Assembly (NCBI RefSeq): GCF_900090045.1
Contig: NC_041781.1
Span: 1,188,501-1,252,500, forward strand
Reading direction: 5' to 3'
DNA length: 64,000 bases
From: Plasmodium malariae
Taxonomy: Eukaryota > Apicomplexa > Aconoidasida > Haemosporida > Plasmodiidae
Shown: positions 52,535-62,124 of the stretch, piece by piece
Layout: every line of letters starts with the position of its first letter
Numbering within the stretch: position 1 is the stretch's first letter
Notes under the pieces: generated by a model
What the model was told of the DNA's origin: nothing
The model's database searches: none
What the model saw: only the letters and a program-made list of their open reading frames with translations
Made by a program: the position numbers and the translations under genes

Positions 52535-53602
52535 CTATTCTAGGTCTAACTGAAGTCCATACAAGGAAACACCCTGTTCCTTTAGCTGCTTAGAAACTTC
52601 ATCAATAGAATAAAAGGATGACTTAATTTGTGGCTCTAAAACTTTTAACTTATTTTCTAAAATTTCCATTGCCATTTCTACTATTTGTTCAGGCGGCATA
52701 GAACCCACGGATTCAATTTTAAAATGAAATTTTGTTTCGTCATAAATAATTTTAATAACATCTCTATAGCCCAACTCATTTAGCAGTTCAATACAATATT
52801 CAGCCATAACAACAGACATATTTTCATTTAATTTTAGGTGTAAACTTCTATTATCATTATCATTACCATTATCAACATCGTCATCGTTATCGTTATTATG
52901 ATGATTATGATCATGATTACGATGATCATCTGTGTTACTTAGCACATAACAGTCTTCATTAAGATTGTTAGCTATGAATAATTTATGTTCTCGTGATAAT
53001 TTGTTAATAATGTAATGTTTAATTACTACCTTATGATCTATTCTGTAGGACACATTAGCGGGTATCCATTTTGCGTGCATTTTTCCAATTCCTTTCGTTG
53101 CTGTTAATTTCATATGTAGAGTTTGATTTTTTGATAATGTAACAATAGGTATAGCACTCTCCATTTTATTATTTTTATTACCATATGGTATAGGCATAGG
53201 AATATTAGGTTCATGTTCCAACGATTCAATATCATAATGTGTTATATCTATTTTATTTGCATTATTACATTTTACTTCTATTACATATTCTATAGTACAT
53301 TTAGAACATGTCTCTTTACACTTACACTTTTCCCGAAATTCATAATTTTTTACATTTCTACTATCAATTGGTATTAACCCTAAACGATGAGCCAAAAACT
53401 CATCATGAAATGAACTTGTGTTCTCATATACATTTACAACATCAATTGCTAGTGTCGGTATTTCGGATAATATAATTCTTCGTAATGCATTTGCTAAACC
53501 GGAATTACTGTTATACAGCACAAATGACATTTCGTCTTTAGTTAATTCTGTAATCTCTATTTCGTGTCTATTCGAACTGCTATCATTTCCGACGATCATC
53601 AT
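52535..53602 (-). CDS. RPB3: RNA polymerase II subunit RPB3
   Basis: Single exon, 355 residues from the ATG at 53602. RPB3 is the alpha-like subunit that dimerises with RPB11 to seed assembly of RNA polymerase II. The D motif is clear: FVLYNSNSGLANALRRIILS, then PTLAIDVV, then HRLGLIPIDS. A zinc-binding cluster C-x-C-x3-C-x2-C lies at Cys93, 95, 99 and 102. An Asp/Asn/His insertion (about 230-255) interrupts the insert domain. The protein ends YGLQLDLE. The open frame continues upstream of the ATG into the tandem repeat without an in-frame ATG, so 53602 is the first usable start. Confidence 0.95.
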   Translation of the reverse strand: MMIVGNDSSSNRHEIEITELTKDEMSFVLYNSNSGLANALRRIILSEIPTLAIDVVNVYENTSSFHDEFLAHRLGLIPIDSRNVKNYEFREKCKCKETCSKCTIEYVIEVKCNNANKIDITHYDIESLEHEPNIPMPIPYGNKNNKMESAIPIVTLSKNQTLHMKLTATKGIGKMHAKWIPANVSYRIDHKVVIKHYIINKLSREHKLFIANNLNEDCYVLSNTDDHRNHDHNHHNNDNDDDVDNGNDNDNRSLHLKLNENMSVVMAEYCIELLNELGYRDVIKIIYDETKFHFKIESVGSMPPEQIVEMAMEILENKLKVLEPQIKSSFYSIDEVSKQLKEQGVSLYGLQLDLE

Positions 53603-53649
53603 GCTAGAGAATGGTACGCGCTTCGAAGGGGTGTGGAAAAATATTGCAC

Positions 53650-54165
53650 TGTAGTGTGTTACAGTGTACTGTTCTATGCTATACTGCACTACACTGTACT
53701 GTGCTATGCTATACTGCACTACACTGTACTGTGCTATGATATACTGCACTACACTGTACTGTGCTATACTGCACTACACTGTACTGTGATATACTGCACT
53801 ACACTGTACTATGCTATACTGTACTGCACTACACTGTACTGTGCTATGATATACTGCACTACACTGTACTGTGCTATGCTATACTGCACTACACTGTACT
53901 GTGCTATGACTATACTGCACTACACTGTACTGTGCTATGATATACTGCACTACACTGTACTGTGCTATGCTATACTGCACTACACTGTACTGTGCTATGC
54001 TATACTGCACTACACTGTACTGCTGACTGACTGCATATACTGCACTACACTGTACTGTGCTATGATACTGCACTACACTGTACTGTGCTATGCTATACTG
54101 CACTACACTGTACTGTTCTATGATATACTGCACTACACTGTACTGTGCTATGATATACTGCAATG
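53650..54165. repeat. About 30-bp satellite directly upstream of RPB3
   Basis: About 16 copies of a 28-32 bp unit built from CACTACACTGTACTGTGCTA followed by TGATATACTG or TGCTATACTG. The array starts about 50 bp upstream of the RPB3 start codon and spans about 510 bp. It is clearly more GC-rich than its surroundings and made of short palindrome-like TGTACTGTGCTA/TAGCACAGTACA elements. Some copies are truncated or carry insertions (one copy near 54020-54045 has CTGACTGACTG). Confidence 0.95.
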
Positions 54166-55911
54166 TATATCACTCTAACCCTCTTTCGATGGGCTACTTT
54201 CACTACAATTTTTTTCTTATACGTAATATCAATAACAAGTTCCTGTGAAAAACACATGGGAGCGCTGTTTGCATTTATTTGCAAAAATCAATTTATATAT
54301 AATGTATTTCAAAAAAAAAAAAAAAAAAAAAATCGCGGTTTCAAATTATTAACTGTAATTTGCGCTCCACTTTGATGATACCACATTGGCATATATTTTT
54401 CCATATGTTTAAGCACATAAATACATATATATATTAAGTACATATGTACGATCTATATAGATAGATACATACATAAACAAATACATAAATACATACATGT
54501 ATAACGCTCCTACATTTTTACATGTTTAAACACATACATGTATTGCTTCATTAAAAATGTATGATCCGTTCATGCGAAAGCTTCAAAATTGTATGATGGG
54601 CCTTTAAAAGTGCAATTTTTGGAGAAATAGATGGCTTTTTTTTCATATACTAAAAGACCATATTTTGACGTGATATAGCACTATATTTTGGCGTAATACA
54701 GTGCTATTTACTGACATAATTAAGTGCTATTTTTTTACGTTACAAAACACTAAAACAACTGCTTTATATTCCTTCGCAGGGATTTTTCACCTGCTTACAA
54801 TTTTTGAGTAATTGCTATTATTTTCATGCATAATAATTTTTTTAAAAGCATTTAAAGGGAATGTATAATCATCGTTGCGTTTATTTTGGCGCCTTCAAAA
54901 TATACCCCACAAATAATAAATTATATTAATACATATATATACCTAAAAATTAATAAAGGTTAATAGTTGCACAAATAAAAAATGAACCGAAAAGGGTTTT
55001 AAAATTATACTCATTATAGGGCATACCTAAATGCGCACAATATACATACATATATTTATATTTATAATAATATAGAGTTCATTAGAAAAAAAAAAATAAT
55101 GAAAAATAGGAGGGTAAAAAATTATGAAAGGAAAAATAAATGAACAATAAATGAACAATAAATGAATAAATGAACAATAAATGAATAAATGAACAATAAA
55201 TGAATAAATGAACAATAAATGAATAAATGAACAACAAATGAATAAATGAACAATAAATGAATAAATGAACAACAAATGAATAAAAAATAGTAAGGCAAAA
55301 TATGCTAAAAGGATTAGTAAAACGGAATGAGCAAAGGCCAATAAAAACAAAGTAGGGTGAAGCACTATGAGGCAAAGTGAAGCCCTATATTGTATTATAA
55401 CTTACGTATAATTCTGAGTAAATAAATTCAAATCGATAGAACTATATGCATTATAATAAAGGTACAGGCAAAATTGTATGGTCATAAAAAATGCAGTGAA
55501 ATTGTATATCTCGCGAATAAAAATAGCTGCACTAAATGTTTATAAAATTACGAAGGGCGATAAAAATAAAAAAAAAAAAAAAAGATACACAAAAGATTAA
55601 GTGGTGGTTACTGTATGTTTCCCACAATGATGCTGCAGTAGCAAAGAATAGTTTTTTTAAAAAAAAAAGACTTCAAAAATGAAAAGAAGTTTCAAGTTGT
55701 GAGTAGAAAAAACAAACTTACACATGCTTATACATACATATATATACATATATATATATATATTTACATATACATATATTTGTAAAGCATCAAACAAAAC
55801 TGGACACGAGGCCTAAGGTGTGCGCCTGAGCCCGTACAAAATTGTGCAAGCCCATATATATGTGTGTACATGTGGTAAAGAGTAATCAAGACGGACGGTA
55901 GGAAAGAGATA
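54166..55911. other. Intergenic region between RPB3 and the OTU gene
   Basis: About 1.75 kb of divergent-side promoter for RPB3 and 3' flank of the OTU gene. It includes poly(A) near 54311-54330, ATACATACATA steps near 54470-54500 and a 19-bp array at about 55137-55285. No exon seen. Confidence 0.6.
55137..55285. repeat. 19-bp AACAATAAATGAATAAATG tandem repeat
   Basis: About seven to eight copies of the 19-bp unit, some with a C (AACAACAAATG). The minus strand reads as an Ile/His/Leu/Phe repeat ORF and is not a gene. Confidence 0.88.
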
Positions 55912-56640
55912 TTACTTCTTCTGAATTAGCTGAAAAGAGTCGTAGTGCGTAGGACTGGTGTATGCTAGGAAAACACATTTTTTGGTGTGCTCATTATTTT
56001 TCTGTTCTGATTCATATTTTAAATTCCAATTATGTAAAGTAGACGTTATTATGTAAACAATGCAGTCAAAAGCATCTGCTGTTGCTTTTATACACAGTTC
56101 ATCTCCCCAGTAACCGTTTGTTTCCATTTTATTGGTATATTCATAAAAATCATTATTTTCAAAATAGATGGAAAAATGCTCTTTAAAGTTTAACATATAT
56201 TCAACACACCTTTTTCTAACATACATATGATACTTTTGTTTTTCAAATAAATTTAATGAAATAGATCTAAATAAACAATTTCCATCACCTGCTACTTGCA
56301 CTAGTTCACATCCTATTGCCAGTAATCTACTTTCTAATATTTTCCTACTATTATGGTAATTTTCTTTATTTTTTAATATATTACTTCTTTTTAAAAAAGA
56401 TATATGTCTATCGAAGGTAGTATATCTCTTTAATTTTTCTTTTCTTTTTAATCTTGCTATAGCTTTCAAGACGTAGCATAAACTTTTTATATCCAATTTT
56501 GTGTTTAATAATCGTTCTAATTTTTCATCTTTTTCATTCCTTTTGGAAACCTTCAGTTCTCTCTTCAAGTAACTGTATTTTAAATTTCCCCAATTTATGT
56601 TCAAACAGATATTCATAATTAAGGCGCAACTGGTATACTT
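55912..56640 (-). CDS. OTU-family cysteine protease (catalytic 3' exon)
   Basis: The OTU fold removes ubiquitin or ubiquitin-like modifiers. This exon carries the catalytic site: VAGDGNCLFRSIS with Asp111 and Cys114 (numbered from the ATG at 56613-56615), and the C-terminal THYDSF with His224, the usual D-G-N-C and H-x-D pair. The ATG at 56616 would give a 234-residue protein. The frame stays open for eight more codons (KYTSCALI) to an acceptor at 56641-56642 preceded by a long T-rich tract, so this is probably the last exon of a longer gene. Candidate upstream exons lie at 57110-57182 and about 58258-58396. The stop at 55912-55914 directly follows the family-typical end. Confidence 0.88.
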   Translation of the reverse strand, partial: KYTSCALIMNICLNINWGNLKYSYLKRELKVSKRNEKDEKLERLLNTKLDIKSLCYVLKAIARLKRKEKLKRYTTFDRHISFLKRSNILKNKENYHNSRKILESRLLAIGCELVQVAGDGNCLFRSISLNLFEKQKYHMYVRKRCVEYMLNFKEHFSIYFENNDFYEYTNKMETNGYWGDELCIKATADAFDCIVYIITSTLHNWNLKYESEQKNNEHTKKCVFLAYTSPTHYDSFQLIQKK

Positions 56641-57109
56641 CTAATCAAATGCAAAAGCACAAGAAAAAAAAAAAAAAGTAAAAACTTAATAGTAAAAACT
56701 AAAGAGTAAGTAAAAACTCTGTCGTTTTAAACCACTTTTGGTACGTATGAAAAAACTGGCAAACCATAAATGAATCGACGAGATGGCAAAAGGTGTGGGA
56801 GAGAGATAAGCGATATTTACAATCAAATGGATATACGCTTAAACGACATCATATGAGTACTCCCATACGCATTATATATATGTATGTATGCATGTATACA
56901 CAAGCGCGATTATGTATTTGGAATAACAAAATTCTTGGTATTTTTTTTTTTTTTTTTTTAAGCTTCTTTCACTTAACGCGCAAATTGTGCTAGAGAGACG
57001 GCTGTACCTTTACTAAGGAGTAAAGGAGCACGTGAGCATATGTCCTTGCATAGATATATTTATATATATACATACATGTGTATACTTATGTACGGGCGTA
57101 TACATATAC

Positions 57110-57182
57110 CTATAAGTGAACTCACTAAAAAAAATGTGCTAAAAAATATTAAATTACAAGAGTTCCATATTTGTGGATTAGA
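57110..57182 (-). CDS. Candidate internal exon upstream of the OTU exon
   Basis: On the minus strand a strong acceptor (T-rich tract ending TTTTTTCGCAG) precedes a 73-bp open exon. It reads SNPQIWNSCNLIFFSTFFLV and continues to a GTATAT donor. It starts in phase 0 and ends in phase 1, so one more small exon would be needed to reach the OTU exon in phase 0. The + strand is also open here, so the strand call rests on the splice signals. Confidence 0.35.
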
Positions 57183-57292
57183 CTGCGAAAAAATTCAAAA
57201 AAAAAAAAATTATATTTTCAGAATATGGAAAAAGAGCAAAAAGGTAACAAGCGATTTTTTACAAATAAGTTCCCATAAAACTTGTTAAGGGA

Positions 57293-57325
<33 letters not shown>

Positions 57326-58239
57326 CTCAGTAAATTTTCCCCCTGCTATGTGAAATGAGAAGGGAGAAGGGTCGCAAAAATATTTTGTTACATATGTATG
57401 CATGTATCTTTGTACTTAAGTTTGTTCAAATGCCCCTAATTATATATGTAGCTTAAAAAAAAAAAAAAAAAAATTCAGATATCTAGAGAGAGAGAAAATG
57501 AGAGATTGAGAGAGTAAGAGTGAGCAACTTTTTCCATCTTCATTTTTAACATTACATTAAATTGTGCAGATCGAATATCTTCCCCAAAATTTTTAATTTT
57601 TTTTTCGTTGTTAAGGTACCATTATATTTTCGTTTGTTTTAGTGCTCCTATTCTTCAATTTTAATTATTTCTATAATCACTTATAATTAGCAATGTAACT
57701 GTTACAACTAAAGACGTTATTCTTTTGGGAAACAATTTTGATTAGCCAACTTTTTATGTTCATGTTTACTACATTATATCATATTATAGTACATCATGTA
57801 TCGCATGTATCGCATGTATCGCATTGTATTGTATTATTTTTTATTATTTTATATGGTTTTATATTTTATTTTATTATTTTATTTTATTTTGTTTTATTTT
57901 TTTTTAATGTATAACTTAAAATTTTGGGTTATTTTACGCTCCTCAGTTGAAGTTAATTTGTTTAGCAGCACTTTAAGTGCTCAGACATTGGATGAGTGCG
58001 CATATATATAAGTACGATTATATTAATATGTACATGTATATTAATATGTATACATATATGAATATATACCCGTTTATGCAAATGTATAGGTATGCGTAAT
58101 TATATATTCGTATAGCTCCTCTTTTGATATTCCCCTAACTACAGGTTCGCTAGCACAAGCTGCTGAGCTTCGTACGTATGCTACTATTTATCACCACCTA
58201 CATTATTCGGAAACAATTCCGATTGCTCAACTTTTTCAA

Positions 58240-58396
58240 AAAATTAAGCTACACAAAGTATGTGCCTTATAATCATTCATAATGGGCAAGTCCAATTTGT
58301 ACAAAAAATTAAGCAAAACTTCTATCAATGTATAATAATGGTACTGTGAAGGAAACGACATATTAGCATTTTTATGCACGTCAAACCATTTGTGTA
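58240..58396 (-). CDS. Candidate coding exon between the OTU and reductase genes
   Basis: The minus strand after a TTTATATTCAG acceptor reads HKWFDVHKNANMSFPSQYHY and then TLIEVLLNFLYKLDLPIMND, about 52 codons to a TGA at about 58240. Composition (Trp, Pro, several acidic and aromatic residues) is protein-like and unlike the surrounding repeat DNA. The reading frame requires a phase-1 upstream exon. An ATG exon at about 58576-58545 (starting MVKWLFPHC, donor GTAAGG) is nearby but joins in the wrong phase. It may be the 5' part of the OTU gene or a separate small gene; no family is recognised. Confidence 0.45.
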
Positions 58397-58629
58397 CTGA
58401 ATATAAAAAATAAATAAAAATAAAAATACATACCTGTATATATATAGATATATACTTACGTATGGGCGTGTATACATAAATACATACCTATATGCATATA
58501 TACATACGTAAATTCGTGTATGCGTTCAGGGGACACCTTACAAAGCGCAGTGTGGGAAAAGCCACTTCACCATTTAAACGTGAACTGGTGAATGCTGTAC
58601 TCCCGAACTGAGCATCACCAAGGGAAAAG

Positions 58630-60990
58630 ATGATAAAGAGCTGGAAGAGACCGTTTCAGGTTTCATTCCTTTTTGTGTGTAGTATTTTTGTTTTTTATAA
58701 ATTGAGAAATTTATTTTTTTTTAACAACATAATAAGTTTAATTAAGAGTTATCTAATTTACAATAATAATAATAATAATAATAAAATAAATTTCATAAAT
58801 GATGATATTAAAAATAATGTAAAAATATATTTTGGAAGTCAAGGAGGAACAGCAGAAGAATTTTCGAAAGAATTATGTTCCAATTTAAAAGAAATATTCA
58901 ATATTAAGGCGGATATTATAGATTTAGAAAATTATAATAAAGAAGAAATAAAAACATTTGGAATCCGTATCTTTATCGTTGCAACATATGGGGATGGAGA
59001 ACCTACAGATAATGCAGTCAAATTTTTTAAATGGTTAAAAAGTTTGAATAATGATAACACATATTTTAGAAATACAAAATATTCCATCATGGGGTTAGGA
59101 AGTAAGCAATATAAACATTTTAACAAGATGGGGAAAAAATTGACCAGTTATCTCAATAAATTTAAAGCAGAACAGATTAGTGAAACGGTTTATGGTGATG
59201 ATGATGATAATATATATCACGATTTTGAAATTTGGAAAAATAAATTTTTTAAAGAATTTTCAAAATTATTGAACATGAAAAATATTCCTTGCAAATATGT
59301 TAAGGAAGATATTTATGAAATAATAAACTGGAGAAACTTAGAAGACATAAAAATGGATATTTTGTATGTACAAAATGGTGCAAACAATGGCGAAAGGGGT
59401 GACACGAAAAATGATGCGAAATGGGATGCCCAAAATGAAGGGGAGAAAGAGCATGACTTGTTTAGAAATAATCCACCAAATGGTCAGGAAAACACTGCTT
59501 ATCGGAACAAAGAAATAATGTATAATAAATATGAAAATAAACAGTTAGTACATTTGACAACAGACATAAATGGAAAATTTTATTTTAACCACCTTACTGG
59601 TTACGTTATATCTAATACAAATTTGTTGAGAAATGTAAGACCCACTATTGAAGGAGAAAAAGTTAGTCATATAACTATTAGTATTCAGAATATTTCATAT
59701 AAAAGTGGAGATACATTAGTTGTATTGCCAAAAAACGCAAAACATGTTACATCATGGTGGTTGAACCGATTAAATATTGAAGAAGCAGATAGGGGTAGAA
59801 AATTTATTTTTGTATATAAAAAAGAAAATTTGGAGAACTCTTCCCCTACACATCAAAATGAAGTAAATCTGATTAGTACATATCAAAATAGAGTTGATTC
59901 GAATTGCTTATTATATGATAAGGAAAAACAGTTAGTGCAAAATTCCTACGATGACGCATCGGTTTGTGCACCTTTTCCCACACCCTGTACTATTGAAGAA
60001 TCATTACAATATTATTGTGACTTGACAACTATACCGAGAGTAAATGTATTAAAAAAATTCAAATGCTTCATTAAAGATATTGAAGAACTTAAAACATTTA
60101 ATAATATTTTGTCAAGTAATCATAGAAACACCTTTTTCAATATATGTAAAGAATGTGATATGACCTTCATAGAATTTGTAGATATATTCATGCAGAAATC
60201 AGAATTTGAATTGGCTCCATTTTTACAGTTAATTCCAAAAAATAATACAAGGAGTTATACCATATCTTCATCCCCAAGAGAATGTTCAAATGTAATATCA
60301 TTAACTGTGAAGAAAAAGCAATATCCCATTCATTCCCTTCGAAGAGCTTTAAAAAATTTGAAAAACAATGATATGCTTCCCAAAATTAGTGAAGAAAAGT
60401 TACGAATCCTTTGCAATAGACGTTGGTATAAAGGATCTTGTTCATATTATTTAACTGAAGAATTAAATATAAATGACACAATAAAATTTAATGTAAAATG
60501 TTCAAAATTTACGCTCCCACATAATTTGGAATGGACTCATATAATTATGATTGCTACAGGAACAGGGATAGCTCCCTTCAAAGCTTTTATATCAGAATTT
60601 AAATATTTTGATAGAACATGCGTGCAAAATGGAATAAAAAAAAGAGCACAACGAATTTTATTCTTTGGTTGCAGAAAAAAAGAAATAGACTTTTTGTATG
60701 AACAGGAATTTATGGATGCTCAAAAAAATAAACACATTGATGAAGCATATTTTGCATTCTCAAGGGACCAAGAGAAAAAAATTTATGTTCAGGATTTAAT
60801 TCTTGAAAAAAAGGAACTGATATGGAGTTTGATACAAAAGGGGGCATACATATATGTTTGTGGGAATAGCAATATGACTAAGGATGTAAACAAAACCATT
60901 AATAATTTAGCTATATTAAATAAACAAAACGATAAAAAATTTACGAAAAAATTAAAGAAAAGCGGTCGTTATATTGAAGAAATGTGGTAA
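58630..60990 (+). CDS. CPR: NADPH-cytochrome P450 reductase-type diflavin reductase
   Basis: Single exon, 786 residues. It moves electrons from NADPH through FAD and FMN to a haem protein or similar acceptor on the ER surface. Residues 10-45 are hydrophobic (a membrane anchor), followed by an Asn run. The FMN-binding flavodoxin domain has IYFGSQGGTAEEF (about 67-79), ATYGDGEPTDN and MGLGSKQYKHF. After a linker rich in Asn, the FAD domain has RSYTISSSP near 540. The NADPH domain has ATGTGIAPFKAF near 640, ILFFGCRKKEIDFLY and YVCGNSNMTKDV near 743. It ends RYIEEMW, with the terminal aromatic residue typical of the family. Plasmodium is not known to have classical P450s, so the natural acceptor is open. 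Start chosen as the ATG before the anchor. Confidence 0.93.
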   Translation: MIKSWKRPFQVSFLFVCSIFVFYKLRNLFFFNNIISLIKSYLIYNNNNNNNKINFINDDIKNNVKIYFGSQGGTAEEFSKELCSNLKEIFNIKADIIDLENYNKEEIKTFGIRIFIVATYGDGEPTDNAVKFFKWLKSLNNDNTYFRNTKYSIMGLGSKQYKHFNKMGKKLTSYLNKFKAEQISETVYGDDDDNIYHDFEIWKNKFFKEFSKLLNMKNIPCKYVKEDIYEIINWRNLEDIKMDILYVQNGANNGERGDTKNDAKWDAQNEGEKEHDLFRNNPPNGQENTAYRNKEIMYNKYENKQLVHLTTDINGKFYFNHLTGYVISNTNLLRNVRPTIEGEKVSHITISIQNISYKSGDTLVVLPKNAKHVTSWWLNRLNIEEADRGRKFIFVYKKENLENSSPTHQNEVNLISTYQNRVDSNCLLYDKEKQLVQNSYDDASVCAPFPTPCTIEESLQYYCDLTTIPRVNVLKKFKCFIKDIEELKTFNNILSSNHRNTFFNICKECDMTFIEFVDIFMQKSEFELAPFLQLIPKNNTRSYTISSSPRECSNVISLTVKKKQYPIHSLRRALKNLKNNDMLPKISEEKLRILCNRRWYKGSCSYYLTEELNINDTIKFNVKCSKFTLPHNLEWTHIIMIATGTGIAPFKAFISEFKYFDRTCVQNGIKKRAQRILFFGCRKKEIDFLYEQEFMDAQKNKHIDEAYFAFSRDQEKKIYVQDLILEKKELIWSLIQKGAYIYVCGNSNMTKDVNKTINNLAILNKQNDKKFTKKLKKSGRYIEEMW

Positions 60991-62124
60991 AAATGGAAAT
61001 CCGCTGACCAAATAGTTAAGTAGCCGTAATTTTATTGGCAAATATTTCCACTTTTTTATGACTATGTTCATAATATTATTGCTGCTTAGTCTTTTTTTAT
61101 GCAATTTTTAAATGTATTTTAAATGTATGTTAAATACATTTTAAATATATAGTAAATTTTTTTTTTTTTTTTTTTTTTTTGGTCTGTTCATTTTGGCTAG
61201 CTAAACAGGGTTATTATTTATGTCCTTTTTTCTGAACATTTGTCCCATAATGATGGGAATAAAATATATGAAACATCTTCATACCATTTTAATTTTATCA
61301 TGTTTTGTTTTATTACATATATTCTTTGCTTTATTATATTCTGCTATATTTTTTTTTTTTTTTTTTTTTGCTTTATTTTGTTTTTCTATATTTTTTTTTA
61401 CTTTATTTATTTTGCTTTGTTTTTTTTTATTTCATTTTTTCTTTTTTGAGTGTGTTATATTAAGACAAATAGCTAAATATGTAGATTATATTCTATACAT
61501 GAGTAGTATAGTTGTATACCTGTAAAATATGTCCTAAACGAATTGGTTGATTTGCTAGTTGGCACTTGATGTGGTGTATATATGTTTGTGCACACACTGG
61601 TACATACATATATATGAATATATACGCCCGCGTACGCCTTTTTTCAGCTCTACGCGTACTAGGAGAATAAGGAAAACTTTTCATTAACTCCATTTGTTTA
61701 TACATATTTTATTTCGCCCCTTAAATCTGATTTTTTATGCAAAGAGATTAGCTCAATTTCTCCGTTTGACTCAATTGCCTTTTCGTAGGCTTATGCGGAC
61801 AGCAGAGATCCTCTGTTAAGGGGGAAAAAAAATGACAAAATAAAAAATAAATTACGAATGATAAATAAAATATAAAATAAAAAAAATGAAAAATAAATAA
61901 TAAATTATGATGATAAATAAAATATAAAATAAAAAAAAATGAAAAATAAATAATAAATAATAAATAAAATAAAAAATTAAAAAGATATATATAATACATC
62001 CTCCTACGCGGCAACTGCAAGCGTTAATGCTATACGTCTATATTGCTCACTGAATTCACACATTAGTACTTACGCACAAACTAATTGTAATATATTTTTT
62101 TTTTTTTTTTTCATAAAATAAACT
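60991..62124. other. Intergenic region between the reductase and the MACPF gene
   Basis: About 1.1 kb. Long poly(T) runs near 61155-61180 and 61350, and A-rich AAAATAAATAATAAAT steps (about 61840-61980). ORFs at 61220-61525 are Phe-rich translations of T-runs. No exon seen. Confidence 0.6.

Larger units (their letters stand above)
56641..58629. other. Region between the OTU exon and the reductase
   Basis: Nearly 2 kb that is more than a simple promoter: it contains the two candidate minus-strand exons described separately. A possible further exon piece (LKVLLNKLTSTEE on the minus strand, about 57946-57985) also lies here. The rest is poly(T)/poly(A), GAGAGAGAG near 57485-57515 and TATATG microsatellite. 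Confidence 0.5.

Noticed and set aside
53564..54178. 204-codon + strand ORF rich in LHYTVLCY
   Set aside because: It is the 30-bp satellite read through; antisense to RPB3 and without ATG-initiated homology.
55027..55375. Minus-strand ORFs coding FIHLLFIYSF-type repeats
   Set aside because: 19-bp satellite read through; no start context or homology.
57040..57288. + strand ORF that could splice to a short exon at about 57569-57595
   Set aside because: It can be joined into a 58-residue peptide, but the donors are weak and the minus strand over the same bases has better splice signals.
58142..58257. + strand open segment SLAQAAELRTYATIYHHLHY with a GTATGT donor
   Set aside because: Attractive composition, but no phase-consistent partner exon on the + strand and it is next to the likely minus-strand exon; probably chance.
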